From the NCBI RefSeq assembly GCF_016862515.1, contig NZ_BONC01000024.1, positions 42,992 to 106,991 on the forward strand: 64,000 nt of DNA, in the 5' to 3' direction. Made by a program: the position numbers and the translations under genes. Positions 40,830 to 50,032 of this stretch are shown here, one piece after another. Each line of letters starts with the position of its first letter. The stretch's first letter is position 1. This DNA is from Asanoa iriomotensis (lineage in GTDB: Bacteria; Actinomycetota; Actinomycetes; Mycobacteriales; Micromonosporaceae). The notes below the pieces were generated by a model, which did no database searches, had not been told where the DNA came from, and saw only the letters and a program-made list of their open reading frames with translations.

Positions 40830-41669
40830 TCAGGGCTGGACGAGCTGGTCGTAGGCGTCGGGGCGGCGGTCGCGGTAGAACTGCCAGCGGTCGCGGACCT
40901 CTTCGAGCAGGCCCATGTCGAGGTCGCGGACGATCAGCTCCGGGTTGTGCGCGTCGCCGACCTCGCCGACGAACTTGCCCTCGGGGTCGACGAAGTAGGA
41001 CGTGCCGTAGAAGTCGTTCTCGCCGAGGGGCTCGATGCCGGTGCGGTTGATCGCGCCGATGAAGTACTCGTTGGCGACGGCGCTGGCCGGCTGCTCCAAC
41101 TGCCAGAGGTAGCTCGACAGGCCGCGGTGGGTGGCGCTCGGGTTGAAGACGATGCGGGCGCCGGCCAGGCCCAGGGCCCGCCAGCCCTCGGGGAAGTGCC
41201 GGTCGTAGCAGATGTAGACGCCGATCCGGCCGACCGCGGTGTCGAAGGTCGGGTAGCCGAGGTTGCCCGGCCGGAAGTAGAACTTCTCCCAGAAGCCCTT
41301 CACCTGTGGAATGTGCGTCTTGCGGTATTTGCCGAGGTAGCTGCCGTCGGCGTCGACCACGGCGGCCGTGTTGTAGAGGACGCCCGGCTGCTCCTGCTCG
41401 TACATCGGCAGGACCATGACCATGCCGAGCTCCTTGGCCAGCGCCTGGAAGCGCTCGGTGGTCGGGCCCGGGATGCTCTCGGCGTACGAGTAGTACTGCT
41501 TGTCCTGGACCTGGCAGAAGTAGGGCCCGTAGAACAGCTCCTGGAAGCAGATGACCTTGGCGCCCTGCGCCGCCGCCTGGCGGGCGTACTCCTCATGCGC
41601 CTTGATCATCGACTCTTTGTCGCCGGTCCAGTTCGTCTGCACCAGCGCCGCGCGGATGTGGTCCGCCAT
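40830..41669 (-). CDS. Nitrilase-family beta-ureidopropionase (N-carbamoyl amidohydrolase)
   Basis: A 279-residue nitrilase-superfamily protein. The Glu-Lys-Cys triad is visible as CFQELFYGPYFCQ, GKYRKTHIPQV and VYICYDRHFPEG. The motif set fits N-carbamoyl-beta-alanine amidohydrolase, which releases beta-alanine, CO2 and ammonia from the product of dihydropyrimidinase. It is the first gene of the minus-strand operon, with GGAGG-type sequence just upstream of ATG 41669, and may define the promoter region at 41670-41738. Confidence 0.88.
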   Translation of the reverse strand: MADHIRAALVQTNWTGDKESMIKAHEEYARQAAAQGAKVICFQELFYGPYFCQVQDKQYYSYAESIPGPTTERFQALAKELGMVMVLPMYEQEQPGVLYNTAAVVDADGSYLGKYRKTHIPQVKGFWEKFYFRPGNLGYPTFDTAVGRIGVYICYDRHFPEGWRALGLAGARIVFNPSATHRGLSSYLWQLEQPASAVANEYFIGAINRTGIEPLGENDFYGTSYFVDPEGKFVGEVGDAHNPELIVRDLDMGLLEEVRDRWQFYRDRRPDAYDQLVQP

Positions 41670-41738
41670 CGGAACCTCCTTGTCCCCGGCCAGCGTGAAT
41701 CCGTTCAGCCTATGACCGAGGCGGGTTATCCGACAGGT

Positions 41739-42152
41739 TTAGAGTCCCAGCGTGGCGGGCTCCGGCGTGATCGCCTTCCAGCGTTCCCTCGGGTCCGCGA
41801 CCAGTTTGCGGGTCTTCAGGTCGATCAGTCCGCCGACGCCGTCGACCTCGGCGGCCAGGGTGCCGTCGGTCTTGCGGATCTCCTGGTGCACCCCGAAGGT
41901 GCGGCCGTCGCCCCACCGGAACTCGCAGCTCACCGTGACCTCGTCACCGGCACGCAGCTCGCGGCGGTATTTGATCGTGGTCTCCATGGCGACGGGGGCG
42001 ATGCCGGATGTGAGCAACGCCTCCTGGCTGAGACCGGCGGCGCGGAGGATCTCCCACCGGGCGTGCTCGGCGTACTGGAGATAGACGGCCTGGTTGAGGT
42101 GGCCGAGGCTGTCCAACTCGTAGCCGCGGACGGTGATGGTGACCTGGAACAT
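41739..42152 (-). CDS. 4HBT-fold acyl-CoA thioesterase
   Basis: A 137-residue hotdog-fold protein. Strand and helix marks are VRGYELDSLGHLNQAVYLQY and AEHARWEILRAAGLS, and the catalytic Asp is at D-S-L-G-H-L-N. The YbgC/4HBT class hydrolyses medium or aromatic acyl-CoA thioesters. Its stop is 69 bases before the amidohydrolase start in the same direction. Its start is one base after the stop of the upstream metallo-beta-lactamase-fold gene. A role in pyrimidine catabolism is not obvious. Confidence 0.82.
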   Translation of the reverse strand: MFQVTITVRGYELDSLGHLNQAVYLQYAEHARWEILRAAGLSQEALLTSGIAPVAMETTIKYRRELRAGDEVTVSCEFRWGDGRTFGVHQEIRKTDGTLAAEVDGVGGLIDLKTRKLVADPRERWKAITPEPATLGL

Positions 42153-42833
42153 CTAGTCCTTTCGTTCGCCGGGCATCCAGACCGCGGCGTCGTGGGCGAA
42201 GACGACGAGCTTCGGGTCGAGCTCCTTGAGCCTTTCAACCCATTTCGGGTACGGGACGCCTGGTTCTTTGTCGGCCAGCACGTCCCTTCCGTAGGTGGTG
42301 GCGTCGTCGCGGGCCTGGCCGGCGAGGATGACCGTGCCGTCCTCCCGTCGCACGGCCACGGACTGGTGTCCGTCGGTGTGGCCCGGGGTGGGGATGATCC
42401 AGACACCGGGCCAGAGCTCGGTCTCGCCGCTGAGCTCGAGGTAGTGGGCGTCCTGGAAGTCGACCAGCTCGGGGAGGGTGTAGTCGGTGGTCGTGCGGGC
42501 CGCGGCCAGCTCCGTCTGCTGGGCGACGATCGGCGTTCTCGGGAAACCGGGGTTGCCGCCGCAGTGGTCGAAGTGCAGGTGGCAGTTGACGATCATCGTG
42601 ACGTCGTCTCTCGTCACGCCGGCGTTGGCCAGTGCTTCGTCGAGCGGCCTCCGGGTGGGCTTGTAGTGGGCGTCGACGTCGGGGTGCGTGCCCATGCCGG
42701 TGTCGAAGAGGAGGAGGCCCTCGGTGCGGCGGACGAGGTAGCCGTAGACGGGCTCGACCCGCGGGTGTGCGGCGCCGGCCTCCTCCGCAGGACGGACGAA
42801 GTAGCCGAGGTCGATCCGGCGGACATCTGCCAC
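42153..42833 (-). CDS. Metallo-beta-lactamase-fold hydrolase (AHL-lactonase-like)
   Basis: A 226-residue MBL-fold protein. The zinc motif is NCHLHFDHCGGN (H-x-H-x-D-H), with later ligands in IPTPGHTDGHQSV and VFAHDAAVWMP. The size, lack of signal peptide and the YGYLVRRTEGLLLFDTG start are typical of N-acyl homoserine lactonase-like family proteins, but a lactone substrate is not established. It directly precedes the thioesterase gene. Confidence 0.8.
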   Translation of the reverse strand: MADVRRIDLGYFVRPAEEAGAAHPRVEPVYGYLVRRTEGLLLFDTGMGTHPDVDAHYKPTRRPLDEALANAGVTRDDVTMIVNCHLHFDHCGGNPGFPRTPIVAQQTELAAARTTTDYTLPELVDFQDAHYLELSGETELWPGVWIIPTPGHTDGHQSVAVRREDGTVILAGQARDDATTYGRDVLADKEPGVPYPKWVERLKELDPKLVVFAHDAAVWMPGERKD

Positions 42834-42856
42834 GTTCTTGATCCTAGGCTTTACCT

Positions 42857-43777
42857 GTGACGTCCTCCTTGGCCACTTCGATGTCGGCGGCCGCCGGTGA
42901 GCTGTTGTCGCTGGTCGGGCCGCCGCTGCCGTACTCGTTCGACGACGCGGGACGGCGGTGGATCGAGTACCGGCCGCGGACCCGGCCCGGCGTGTCGCTG
43001 GCCTCGCTCTCGTCGCCGGCGCGCAAGGCGGCGTTCCGGCTCTTGGCGACAGGGCTGAGCGCGCACGCGTACGCGCAGGCGCTGGCGATCGTGTCGCTGG
43101 AGGAGGTGCTGGACCGCGCGGAGGGTTTCGCCCGCGGTCGGCACCTCAACGACTACTGGGTGTCGGTGTTCGGGACGCCGGGGTCCTCGTCGCCGTGGTC
43201 GTGGCGCTTCGAAGGGCACCACCTGTCGGTGTCGATGACCGTCGTGGGGTCCACGGTGTCGCCGGCGCCGGTGTTCTTCGGTGCCAACCCGGCGCGGGTC
43301 TCGTACGGTGCGCACACCGTGTCGCGACCGTTGTCGGCCGAGGAGGACGTGGCGTTCGCGCTGCTCTCTTCGTTGTCCCCGACCGAGCTTTCGCTGGCGC
43401 TGGTTGCCGACGTGCCGCCGCCGGACATCGAGAGCGGCACGCTGGCGGTCGCCTCGTCGCTGTCGCCCGCAGGGGTGTCGGCGACGTCGCTCAACCCGGC
43501 TTCGGGTGCGCTGCTCGCGCAGCTCGTGGCCGTCTACCTGGACCGGCTGCCGTCTTCGTTGGCGGACGAGCTGAGCCCGTCGCTGGAGTCGCTGCGCTTC
43601 GCATGGGCCGGGCCCGCGCGCCCGGGGGTGCCGGCCTACTACCGCCTCCAGGCTTCGGACCTCTTGATCGAGTACGACAACACGGCGGGCGGCAACCACG
43701 CGCACACGGTGCTGCGGCGGCCGTCGGCCGACTTCGGGGCGGACCTGCTGGCCGAGCATCGCCGGGCGTACCACTGA
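42857..43777 (+). CDS. DUF3500 domain protein
   Basis: A 306-residue protein starting at GTG 42857, divergent from the MBL gene. The DUF3500 signature is recognisable: WIEYRPRTRPGVSLASL, the central WSWRFEGHHLSVSMTVVG, VFFGANPARVSYG, and the late YYRLQASDLLIEYDN with a Gly/Asn/His-rich NTAGGNHAHTV. No enzyme activity is known for DUF3500. There is no signal peptide. A good promoter for the following gene lies just after its end. Confidence 0.8.
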   Translation: MTSSLATSMSAAAGELLSLVGPPLPYSFDDAGRRWIEYRPRTRPGVSLASLSSPARKAAFRLLATGLSAHAYAQALAIVSLEEVLDRAEGFARGRHLNDYWVSVFGTPGSSSPWSWRFEGHHLSVSMTVVGSTVSPAPVFFGANPARVSYGAHTVSRPLSAEEDVAFALLSSLSPTELSLALVADVPPPDIESGTLAVASSLSPAGVSATSLNPASGALLAQLVAVYLDRLPSSLADELSPSLESLRFAWAGPARPGVPAYYRLQASDLLIEYDNTAGGNHAHTVLRRPSADFGADLLAEHRRAYH

Positions 43778-43795
43778 CGGGGTAGCCCGTTCTGT

Positions 43796-43824
43796 TTGAC
43801 AACGCACGTCGATCGTGTGGTTAT
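43796..43824 (+). promoter_or_regulatory. Probable promoter for the small membrane protein
   Basis: TTGACA at 43796-43801 is followed after 17 bases by GGTTAT at 43819-43824, about 80 bases upstream of the next ATG. The -35 matches consensus exactly, while the -10 matches only in part. Confidence 0.4.
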
Positions 43825-43904
43825 GGCCGTCGTCGGTGGGTCATGGGCGGTTTCGTCCTGTTCAATATCTTGAACCCGCTGGTGCCCGCCACGGAGCTGC
43901 CCTC

Positions 43905-44297
43905 ATGTCGACGTCGCAGGCCGCCACGCCCGAGTGGCAGATGACCCCCCGAGCCCGTCGCACGTTCGTCGGGTTGATCGTCGGCGCGCTCGTGGTGATC
44001 CTGACGGCCAGCGCGTGGATGACGTACGACAGCCAGGTCCGCGAAGACCCGGGCGTGCGGGCGTGCGGCGCGTTCGCCCGGCGGGCGCCGTTCTCCTTGA
44101 GCGAGAGCGAATACCGGGACCTGCAGTCGATGTTCGCCCGGTCGTCGCGGGTGTCGCTGCGCGAGCACGGCTTGCGTGCGCTCAAGGCCGGAGTGGTCTC
44201 CCCGGGCCCGTCGCTGGTCGCGGTGCTGCACCCGGGCGACGGCGAAGGGGCGGCGTTGCGGGCGGCGTGCGTGGCGGAGGGTGCGCTGCCGGGCTGA
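43905..44297 (+). CDS. Small single-pass membrane protein
   Basis: A 130-residue protein starting at ATG 43905 with GGAG upstream. One transmembrane helix (TFVGLIVGALVVILTASAW, residues about 20-38) anchors an external domain of about 85 residues with two Cys (VRACGAF and AACVAEG), which could form a disulfide. I do not recognise the family. It is followed after 16 bases by the TIGR03089-like gene. Confidence 0.6.
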   Translation: MSTSQAATPEWQMTPRARRTFVGLIVGALVVILTASAWMTYDSQVREDPGVRACGAFARRAPFSLSESEYRDLQSMFARSSRVSLREHGLRALKAGVVSPGPSLVAVLHPGDGEGAALRAACVAEGALPG

Positions 44298-44313
44298 CGG
44301 TAGGGTGTCCGGC

Positions 44314-45042
44314 GTGGACTCCCTCGTCACGCACGCGGACCCGCTGCTCTCCTTCTATGACGACGCGACGGGCGCGCACCGGTCGTTGACGGCGGGCGAG
44401 CTCGGCTCGCTGGCGGCCGCGACGGCGTCGCTGCTGACCTCGGGTTGCGGCCTGGGCCCGGGCAGCCGCGTGGCGGTCGTGCTGCCGCCGCACTGGCAGA
44501 CGGCGGCGGCGCTGTTGGGGGCGTGGTCGGCCGGGGTGGCGGTGTCGTTCCACCTGTCGGCGACGGCTGGTCTGCCGTCGCTGGATCCGGGCGGCTCGGA
44601 GCCGTTCGAGGCGCTCTTCGTGTCGCGGGGGGCGCTGGACGACTGGCTGGTCGACGTGCCGGAGGCGACGCACCGCTTCGTGTTCTCGGTGGACGACGAG
44701 AAGCGGCCGGTTGGTTTGCCGTCGGGCTACCGTGAGTTCCTGCCGGCCGTGTCCTCGTATGCGGGTGACCCGGATCCGTCGGTCCTCCTGCGGGCCACGG
44801 ACCCGGCGAGCTCGGATGGCACGACTTACGCCCAGTGGGGCGCCTTGGCGCACGAACTCGCGGGGCGGGCCTCGCTGTCGACGGGCGACCGTGTCCTGGT
44901 CGACGCGTCTGAGCACGAGCATCCGGTGAAGTGGCTGCTGGCGCCGCTCTCGGCGGGTGCGTCGGTGGTCCTGTGCGCGAACCTGGACCGCGCACACCTG
45001 GAAGCTCGTATGGCCAGCGAACGCGTAACCCACGTCCTGTAG
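44314..45042 (+). CDS. TIGR03089-like protein (AMP-binding N-domain fragment family)
   Basis: A 242-residue protein starting at GTG 44314. It resembles only the N-terminal third of acyl-adenylate enzymes (GSRVAVVLPPHWQTAAALLGAW, SSDGTTYAQWGALAHELAG) and lacks the A8/A10 motifs and the C-terminal domain. This size and layout are those of the short TIGR03089 family of actinobacteria, so it is not obviously truncated. The function is unknown and adenylation is unlikely. It is tail-to-tail with the DUF2231 gene. Confidence 0.65.
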   Translation: MDSLVTHADPLLSFYDDATGAHRSLTAGELGSLAAATASLLTSGCGLGPGSRVAVVLPPHWQTAAALLGAWSAGVAVSFHLSATAGLPSLDPGGSEPFEALFVSRGALDDWLVDVPEATHRFVFSVDDEKRPVGLPSGYREFLPAVSSYAGDPDPSVLLRATDPASSDGTTYAQWGALAHELAGRASLSTGDRVLVDASEHEHPVKWLLAPLSAGASVVLCANLDRAHLEARMASERVTHVL

Positions 45043-45146
45043 CCGCTCGGCCTTGACTCTTCTGGGCGGGCAGGCGATCCGTCGGCGGTGCGTCTCGACC
45101 GTCCGGCCGGGGCCCGTCCCAAGCTGGAGTCGGCGGGAGTTTGGTG

Positions 45147-45785
45147 TCAGGCGGGGTTGCGGCTGTCGGCGCTCAGGCCGTTCAAACCGCCAAGGCCGGT
45201 GCGGAACTCGGTGGTGAGATCGGTGTCGTTCGCTCCGGCCTGGCGGACGGTCAGACCGGCGCGATTCGCGGCGCGGTTCGTCGCGTACACGGTGCCGGGT
45301 CCGTTGGTCGCCGGTGTCGCGACGAGTCGGCGGCCTCGCGGCGGACCGGTGCGGTCGCCCGCCATCGTGCCGAAGCGGCGCATGAGCCCCGCGCCGAGCC
45401 GGATGCCGAGCACGCCGACGCCGAGCGCCAGCGCCTCCAGGATGACCATCGGCACGCTCGCCAGCGGCTGGCCGCTGCCCGCCCGCATCAGGCAGATCAC
45501 CAGGAAGATGCCGGCCATGGCGGCGTTGACCGCGTTGAACGTCAGCACGTCGCGACGCACCGGCCCGGCGGGCACGTCCCAGAGGTCGACAAGACCGGCC
45601 ACCATGGTCAGCGCGGTAGCCACAAGCCCGGCGACCGCGGTCCAATAGCCCACTTCACCGACGATCGCCGGCGCGCCGACAAGCCGTCCGACGTCGAACA
45701 CGACGGCACACACGAACAGGCCGACGGGAAACGTCATCAGCACCGGCTGGATCGGATGGCCGGAGATCCGAAGGCGGGTATCCAC
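45147..45785 (-). CDS. DUF2231-type membrane protein
   Basis: A 212-residue protein starting at GTG 45785, directly after GGAGGAG. Four hydrophobic segments are visible (LMTFPVGLFVCAVVFDVG, VGYWTAVAGLVATALTM, AAMAGIFLVICLM, LALGVGVLGIRLGAG). The opening ISGHPIQPVLMTFPVGLF is the DUF2231 hallmark. A hydrophilic tail of about 60 residues follows. The function is unknown; some homologues are linked to heme or redox membrane steps. Confidence 0.75.
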   Translation of the reverse strand: MDTRLRISGHPIQPVLMTFPVGLFVCAVVFDVGRLVGAPAIVGEVGYWTAVAGLVATALTMVAGLVDLWDVPAGPVRRDVLTFNAVNAAMAGIFLVICLMRAGSGQPLASVPMVILEALALGVGVLGIRLGAGLMRRFGTMAGDRTGPPRGRRLVATPATNGPGTVYATNRAANRAGLTVRQAGANDTDLTTEFRTGLGGLNGLSADSRNPA

Positions 45786-45993
45786 GAGCTCCTCCACCCA
45801 TAAGGTCGTGGTCAGGGTGCCATGCGTCGTTACCCGAAACGACCGGACGAAAACCCACGTCGCCCGATTCACCCGATCGATACGGTTAAAGCAGTATTAG
45901 CACCATCCGTTCGGGCGCATCCCTTCGGCGGGTCCCGCTCGGGCGACCCTCCACTACCGACAGTCCGGCGCCTGCCACTCTCGGGGCGCGCTG

Positions 45994-46737
45994 TCAGCTT
46001 GCGCGGGCCCGATCCTCCGCGGACCGCACCAGCCGCCGCGCGACGTCCTCGACCGGGATCGACAGCGCGGTCGACGCGCCGCGCAGCACGTCGAGCGCCT
46101 CGGCCGGCGGACAGCGGCGCTGCATCATCACGACGCCGATCGCCTGCCCGATCACCTCACCGGACGCGAGGGTGTCGGCGAGATCGCTGGGCATGGAGTC
46201 CCGCCGGTCGCGCTCCCGCACAGCCGCGAGCAACAGCCCGGCGTGTTCGGCCAGCAACATGGCGGTGAGCTGTGCCCCGGGCCCGAGCACACCCGGCTGG
46301 CACGCGTACAAGCTGATCGACCCAAGCACCTGGTCGTCAACGTCCACCGGCGCGGCGAGCACCGCACACGCCCCGTAGGTCACGGCCCGAGGCGTCCACT
46401 CGGCCCACCGCGTCTCGGAGCTCAGATCATCGGCGAGCACGACCTCGCGCTGCCGGATGGCACTCATCGCGGGCCCGTCCGCCGCGTACTGCAGCGAGTC
46501 CAACCGCTGCGCCCGCCGATCCGAGGCGGCGACGCTGGCGGGCTCGCCCGCCCGCAGAAGGGTGACGCTCGACCACGACACGCCCGGAAGAGCGTGCCGG
46601 CTGGTCTTGGCGAGGTGGTCCAACGCCTCCTCGAGGTCATTACTGGCCAACAGCCCAGCGGTCAACTCCCGCAGCAAGGCCGCGGTCTCCACCGCCACCA
46701 AACTCGTGGGATCCCCGCCCGAACGCGGACCCGCCAT
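45994..46737 (-). CDS. GAF-ANTAR antitermination regulator
   Basis: A 247-residue protein starting at ATG 46737. Residues about 25-165 are a GAF sensor domain (PGVSWSSVTLLRAGEPASV, VVLADDLSS, ACAVLAAPVDV). Residues about 180-245 are an ANTAR RNA-binding domain: LADTLASGEVIGQAIGVVMM, CPPAEALDVLRGASTALSIP and VARRLVRSAED. ANTAR proteins bind two-hexaloop RNA structures to prevent termination. The sensed ligand is unknown. The long gap upstream contains only degenerate repeats. Confidence 0.85.
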   Translation of the reverse strand: MAGPRSGGDPTSLVAVETAALLRELTAGLLASNDLEEALDHLAKTSRHALPGVSWSSVTLLRAGEPASVAASDRRAQRLDSLQYAADGPAMSAIRQREVVLADDLSSETRWAEWTPRAVTYGACAVLAAPVDVDDQVLGSISLYACQPGVLGPGAQLTAMLLAEHAGLLLAAVRERDRRDSMPSDLADTLASGEVIGQAIGVVMMQRRCPPAEALDVLRGASTALSIPVEDVARRLVRSAEDRARAS

Positions 46738-47625
46738 ATCTGTTGTCCTCCCCCCGCACCGCGGACGCGAACGCCCCCTGTGCGACCGCGCGCGTCCCCG
46801 AGTACCCCGGGCACGCACCTCCAAGCCATCCTCCCCGCCCCGAGATCGGCCGGGGCAGGTTCACGCGCGCTTTGCGCCACCCGTCACCAACTCATCCCGA
46901 CACGTCTTCTGTCCGATATCGCCCTATTCGCTGGTGACGCCTCTCCGGCAGCCCAACAGCGCCCTCCGGAGATCGCCATCGGACCTCGACCCAACGGGAT
47001 GCGGGGCCGCCCGGTCAACGCGAGCAGCACCGCCTCGGCACCCCCGGCCGCGCCGCCGCGCCCACGCAGCCGGATTCGCGCCTACGGCCGATCGCCGTTG
47101 AAAGGCCGGCCGGGGCTACGGGTCGGTTTGCGCCCCAACCGTCTCGCGTCCGCAATTGGCGCTAGAGCGATGCAACCGATCACCGCGACCAGTTGCACGA
47201 TGCGGCGCCGCCCCCGAACGCGGCTCCGGCGCCGCAGCGACCCACCGCCCGCCGCCTCGGCGAGGCGAGGGAGTCAACCCGCGGCCTCGGCCGTCGACCG
47301 CATCGCCACGACCCGCCGCAACAACATGGCCGCGCCGCGCCGACGGCGGCCGGCCTCCAAGAGCCGACCGAGTCAACGCAGGCAGCCCCGCGGACAGCCC
47401 GCCGACCACGGCGTAGCGACCCACCGAAACAACACCGCTGCGACATATCGACGGCGGCCAGCCGCCACCAGGCGACCGCGTCAGCGCGCGCCGGCGATCA
47501 CGCCGCGCACCGCCGCGACCCACCGTCGCCGCCGCGACCGGCAGACCAGGCCGCAGCGATCCGCGACCGAGCCGCAGCGGTCCGGTGGCTGCGGCTCTTG
47601 CCGAGGCCCGGGCCGCGGGCGGCGG
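46738..47625. other. Gap without supported gene
   Basis: About 890 bases between the ANTAR gene and secA2. Several frames stay open because of high GC, but none has a supported start, motif or consistent codon use. The right-hand part (47238-47620) consists of degenerate repeats. The left part presumably carries the promoter of the ANTAR gene. Confidence 0.6.
47238..47620. repeat. Degenerate tandem repeats upstream of the secA2 3' end
   Basis: The motif CGACCCACCG or close variants begins repeat units at 47238, 47309, 47417 and 47516. The second and third units (about 108 and 99 bases) share the longer pattern with AACAACA, CGACGGCGGCC and CCGAGTCAACGC or CCGCGTCAGCGC. Spacing is irregular, and the units are too diverged to code for a conserved product. 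Confidence 0.55.
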
Positions 47626-49932
47626 CTAGTTGTTGCCGCCCGCGCTGAGGCGGCGGCCGACGGCCGCGACCAGGCGGTCGAGCTCCGAGCCGAACGGGTT
47701 GTCGTGGACGAGGTAGGTCCAGGTCGCGCTCGGGCGTACCAGCGTCTTGTCGTCCGGGGCCCAGTCCTTGTCGAACTCGTTCTCCTCGAACGTCTCGATC
47801 GTGCGCTCCTCGATCGCGGGGATCAGCGCGTTGAAGGCCGGCACGGCCGCGCGGTGGAACTCGTCGAGGGGGTCGAGGCGGCCCAGGGCGCGTAGGTGGA
47901 CGCCCTCGCGTACCTCGGACAGCTCCGCCAGGTGCTCGGCCCACAACCGGTCGATGTGGTAGAGCGCGATCGACCTCGACACCCGCGGCAGCAGCTCCTC
48001 GTCGAGCTCGACCAGCTCCTCAGCCTTCTCGGAGCTGCGGGTCTTGAGCATCTCGGCGGTCACGTCGCTGGTCAGCACACGCTCGCGGCGCTCGGACAGT
48101 GCCTTGCGCTGCTGCTCGATCACCACGCTGTAGCGCCAGGTGTTGCGGTGGATCTCGTGCTGCACGCCCTCGGAGACGCGCTGCGCGTGCTCGACCGCGT
48201 AGTCGACCTGCTCGTCGGTGACCAGACCGTCGAAGTTCATCCGCGGCGAGGCCGGGATCGCGTCGGGCGCGTTGCGCTGGATCAGGTCGTCCTCGAGGCT
48301 GACGAAGAAGGCCGAGGCACCGGGGTCGCCCTGGCGGCCGGCCCGGCCACGGAGCTGGTCGTCGACGCGCCGGCTGTGGTGCCGGCCGCCGCCGAGCACG
48401 TAGAGGCCGCCCAGCTCGGCGACCCGCTCGCGGTCGGACTGGTCGCTGCCGCCGAGGCGGATGTCGACACCGCGGCCGGCCATCTGGGTCGACACGGTCA
48501 CCGCGCCGAACTTGCCGGCCTCGGCGATGATCGCGGCTTCCTCGTCGTCGTTCTTGGCGTTGAGGACGTTGGCCGGGATGCCCGCCGCGTCGAGCGCCTT
48601 GGCGAGGCTCTCCGACTCTTTGACGTCGAGGGTGCCGACGAGCACGGGCCGGCCCTTCTCGTGGCTCAGCGCGATCTCGGCGACCAGCGCGTCTTCCTTC
48701 TCCTGCCGGGTCGCGTAGATGCGGTCGGGCTCGTCGACCCGGATGCACGGCGTGTTGGGCGGGATGACCGCGACCTCGAGCTTGAAGTATTCGCGCAGCT
48801 GCTCGCCGACCAGCACCGCGGTCGCGGTCATGCCGCAGACCGTCGGGTAGAGCGCGATGTAGGCCTGGACGGTGATCGTGCCCAGCACCTCGCCCTCGGC
48901 GGTGGCGTCCAGACCTTCCTTGGCCTCGACCGCCGCCTGGAGGCCGTCGGGCCAGCGGCGGCGCTGCGCCACCCGGCCGCGCATCTCGTCGACCAGCTCG
49001 ACAGCGCCGTTGCGCACGATGTAGTCGACGTCGCGGTGCAGCAGCGCGTGCGCGTGCAGGGCGACGTTGACTGCGGAGAGCTGCTCGACGTGCTCGTCGT
49101 CGTAGAGGTCGATGCCGCCCAGCTTGCGCTCGACCACCGCGAGGCCGGTGCTGGTGAAGGCCACGCTGCGGCCGTCGTCGGCGATCTCGTAGTGGCGCCC
49201 GGACCGCAGCCCCTTGACGACACCCGCGGCGACGTGCACCGGGTCGTGCTCGCCCGCCACCGCGCCGGCGAGCACCATCGGAACCCGCGCCTCGTCGATC
49301 AGGATGGAGTCGGCCTCGTCGACGATCGCCGTGGCCAGGGCGCCCTGGACCCGGGCGTCGACGTCGGTGACCAGTTGGTCGCGCAGGTAGTCGAAGCCTG
49401 CCTCGCTGACCGACGCGTAGGTGACGTCGGAAGCGTAGGCCGCCCGCCGCTCCTCGGGCGTCGACGACTCGGTGACCCAGCCGACCGACAGGCCGAGCAG
49501 CTTGTAGACCGGCTCCATCCACTCGGCGTCGCGGCGGGCCAGGTAGTCGTTGACGGTCAGCACGTGGACGGGGCCGTTGTTGCTGCGCACATGCCCGTAC
49601 GCCGCGATCGCCGCCGTCAAGGTCTTGCCCTCACCGGTGGCCATCTCGGCGACGCTGCCGCCGAGCATCGCCAGCACGCCGAGCAACTGGACGTCGTAGG
49701 GCCGCTCGTCGAGGGCGCGCCGCGCCGCCTCACGGCCGAGCGCGCAGATCTCGGCGACCTGGGTGGCCTCGGCGGCGCGTTCGGTCAGCGCCGCGTCGTC
49801 GAGCTCCTTGAGCTCGTCTTCCAGGGCCTCGATCTCGGGCAGCACCTTCTGCAGCGGTGCCAGGTCGACCGTCGTGCCGGGCCGCTGGAGGAACCGCTGG
49901 GCCCTGTTCTTCAACCGCTGCATGACTCCCAT
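47626..49932 (-). CDS. secA2: Accessory preprotein translocase SecA2
   Basis: A 768-residue SecA paralogue starting at ATG 49932. Walker A is MATGEGKTLTAAIAAYG, the DEAD-like motif is IVDEADSILIDEAR, and the helicase motif STQMAGRGVDIRLGG lies in the second NTPase domain. The preprotein cross-linking and helical scaffold domains are recognisable (ENVHLRAL-like VREGVHLRALGRLDPLDEF). It is shorter than housekeeping SecA (usually about 850-950) and lacks the C-terminal Cys-rich zinc tail, which fits SecA2. It should drive export of a subset of proteins. Two DnaA boxes lie upstream. Confidence 0.9.
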   Translation of the reverse strand: MGVMQRLKNRAQRFLQRPGTTVDLAPLQKVLPEIEALEDELKELDDAALTERAAEATQVAEICALGREAARRALDERPYDVQLLGVLAMLGGSVAEMATGEGKTLTAAIAAYGHVRSNNGPVHVLTVNDYLARRDAEWMEPVYKLLGLSVGWVTESSTPEERRAAYASDVTYASVSEAGFDYLRDQLVTDVDARVQGALATAIVDEADSILIDEARVPMVLAGAVAGEHDPVHVAAGVVKGLRSGRHYEIADDGRSVAFTSTGLAVVERKLGGIDLYDDEHVEQLSAVNVALHAHALLHRDVDYIVRNGAVELVDEMRGRVAQRRRWPDGLQAAVEAKEGLDATAEGEVLGTITVQAYIALYPTVCGMTATAVLVGEQLREYFKLEVAVIPPNTPCIRVDEPDRIYATRQEKEDALVAEIALSHEKGRPVLVGTLDVKESESLAKALDAAGIPANVLNAKNDDEEAAIIAEAGKFGAVTVSTQMAGRGVDIRLGGSDQSDRERVAELGGLYVLGGGRHHSRRVDDQLRGRAGRQGDPGASAFFVSLEDDLIQRNAPDAIPASPRMNFDGLVTDEQVDYAVEHAQRVSEGVQHEIHRNTWRYSVVIEQQRKALSERRERVLTSDVTAEMLKTRSSEKAEELVELDEELLPRVSRSIALYHIDRLWAEHLAELSEVREGVHLRALGRLDPLDEFHRAAVPAFNALIPAIEERTIETFEENEFDKDWAPDDKTLVRPSATWTYLVHDNPFGSELDRLVAAVGRRLSAGGNN

Positions 49933-49983
49933 GGACGGAAACGGTACCTGGAAGACGCCGCTCTGCGGAGCCCGGCACGGGCC

Positions 49984-50016
49984 TGTGGACAACTGTTCGA
50001 ATCTGCCTGTGGATAA
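49984..50016. promoter_or_regulatory. Pair of DnaA boxes upstream of secA2
   Basis: TGTGGACAA (49984-49992; complement TTGTCCACA) and TGTGGATAA (50008-50016; complement TTATCCACA) are both perfect consensus DnaA boxes in the same orientation, 24 bases apart. They sit 50-85 bases upstream of the secA2 ATG. No AT-rich unwinding element is present, so an origin is unlikely. Confidence 0.6.
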
Positions 50017-50032
50017 CCGACCTGATCTTGGT

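Noticed and set aside
47116..47523. 135-residue minus-strand frame between ANTAR and secA2
   Set aside because: The composition is Arg/Gly-rich and follows the DNA repeats; no start signal or motif is present.
49984..50016. Replication origin at the DnaA boxes
   Set aside because: There are only two boxes, with no AT-rich unwinding region and no dnaA/dnaN genes; a regulatory role is more likely.
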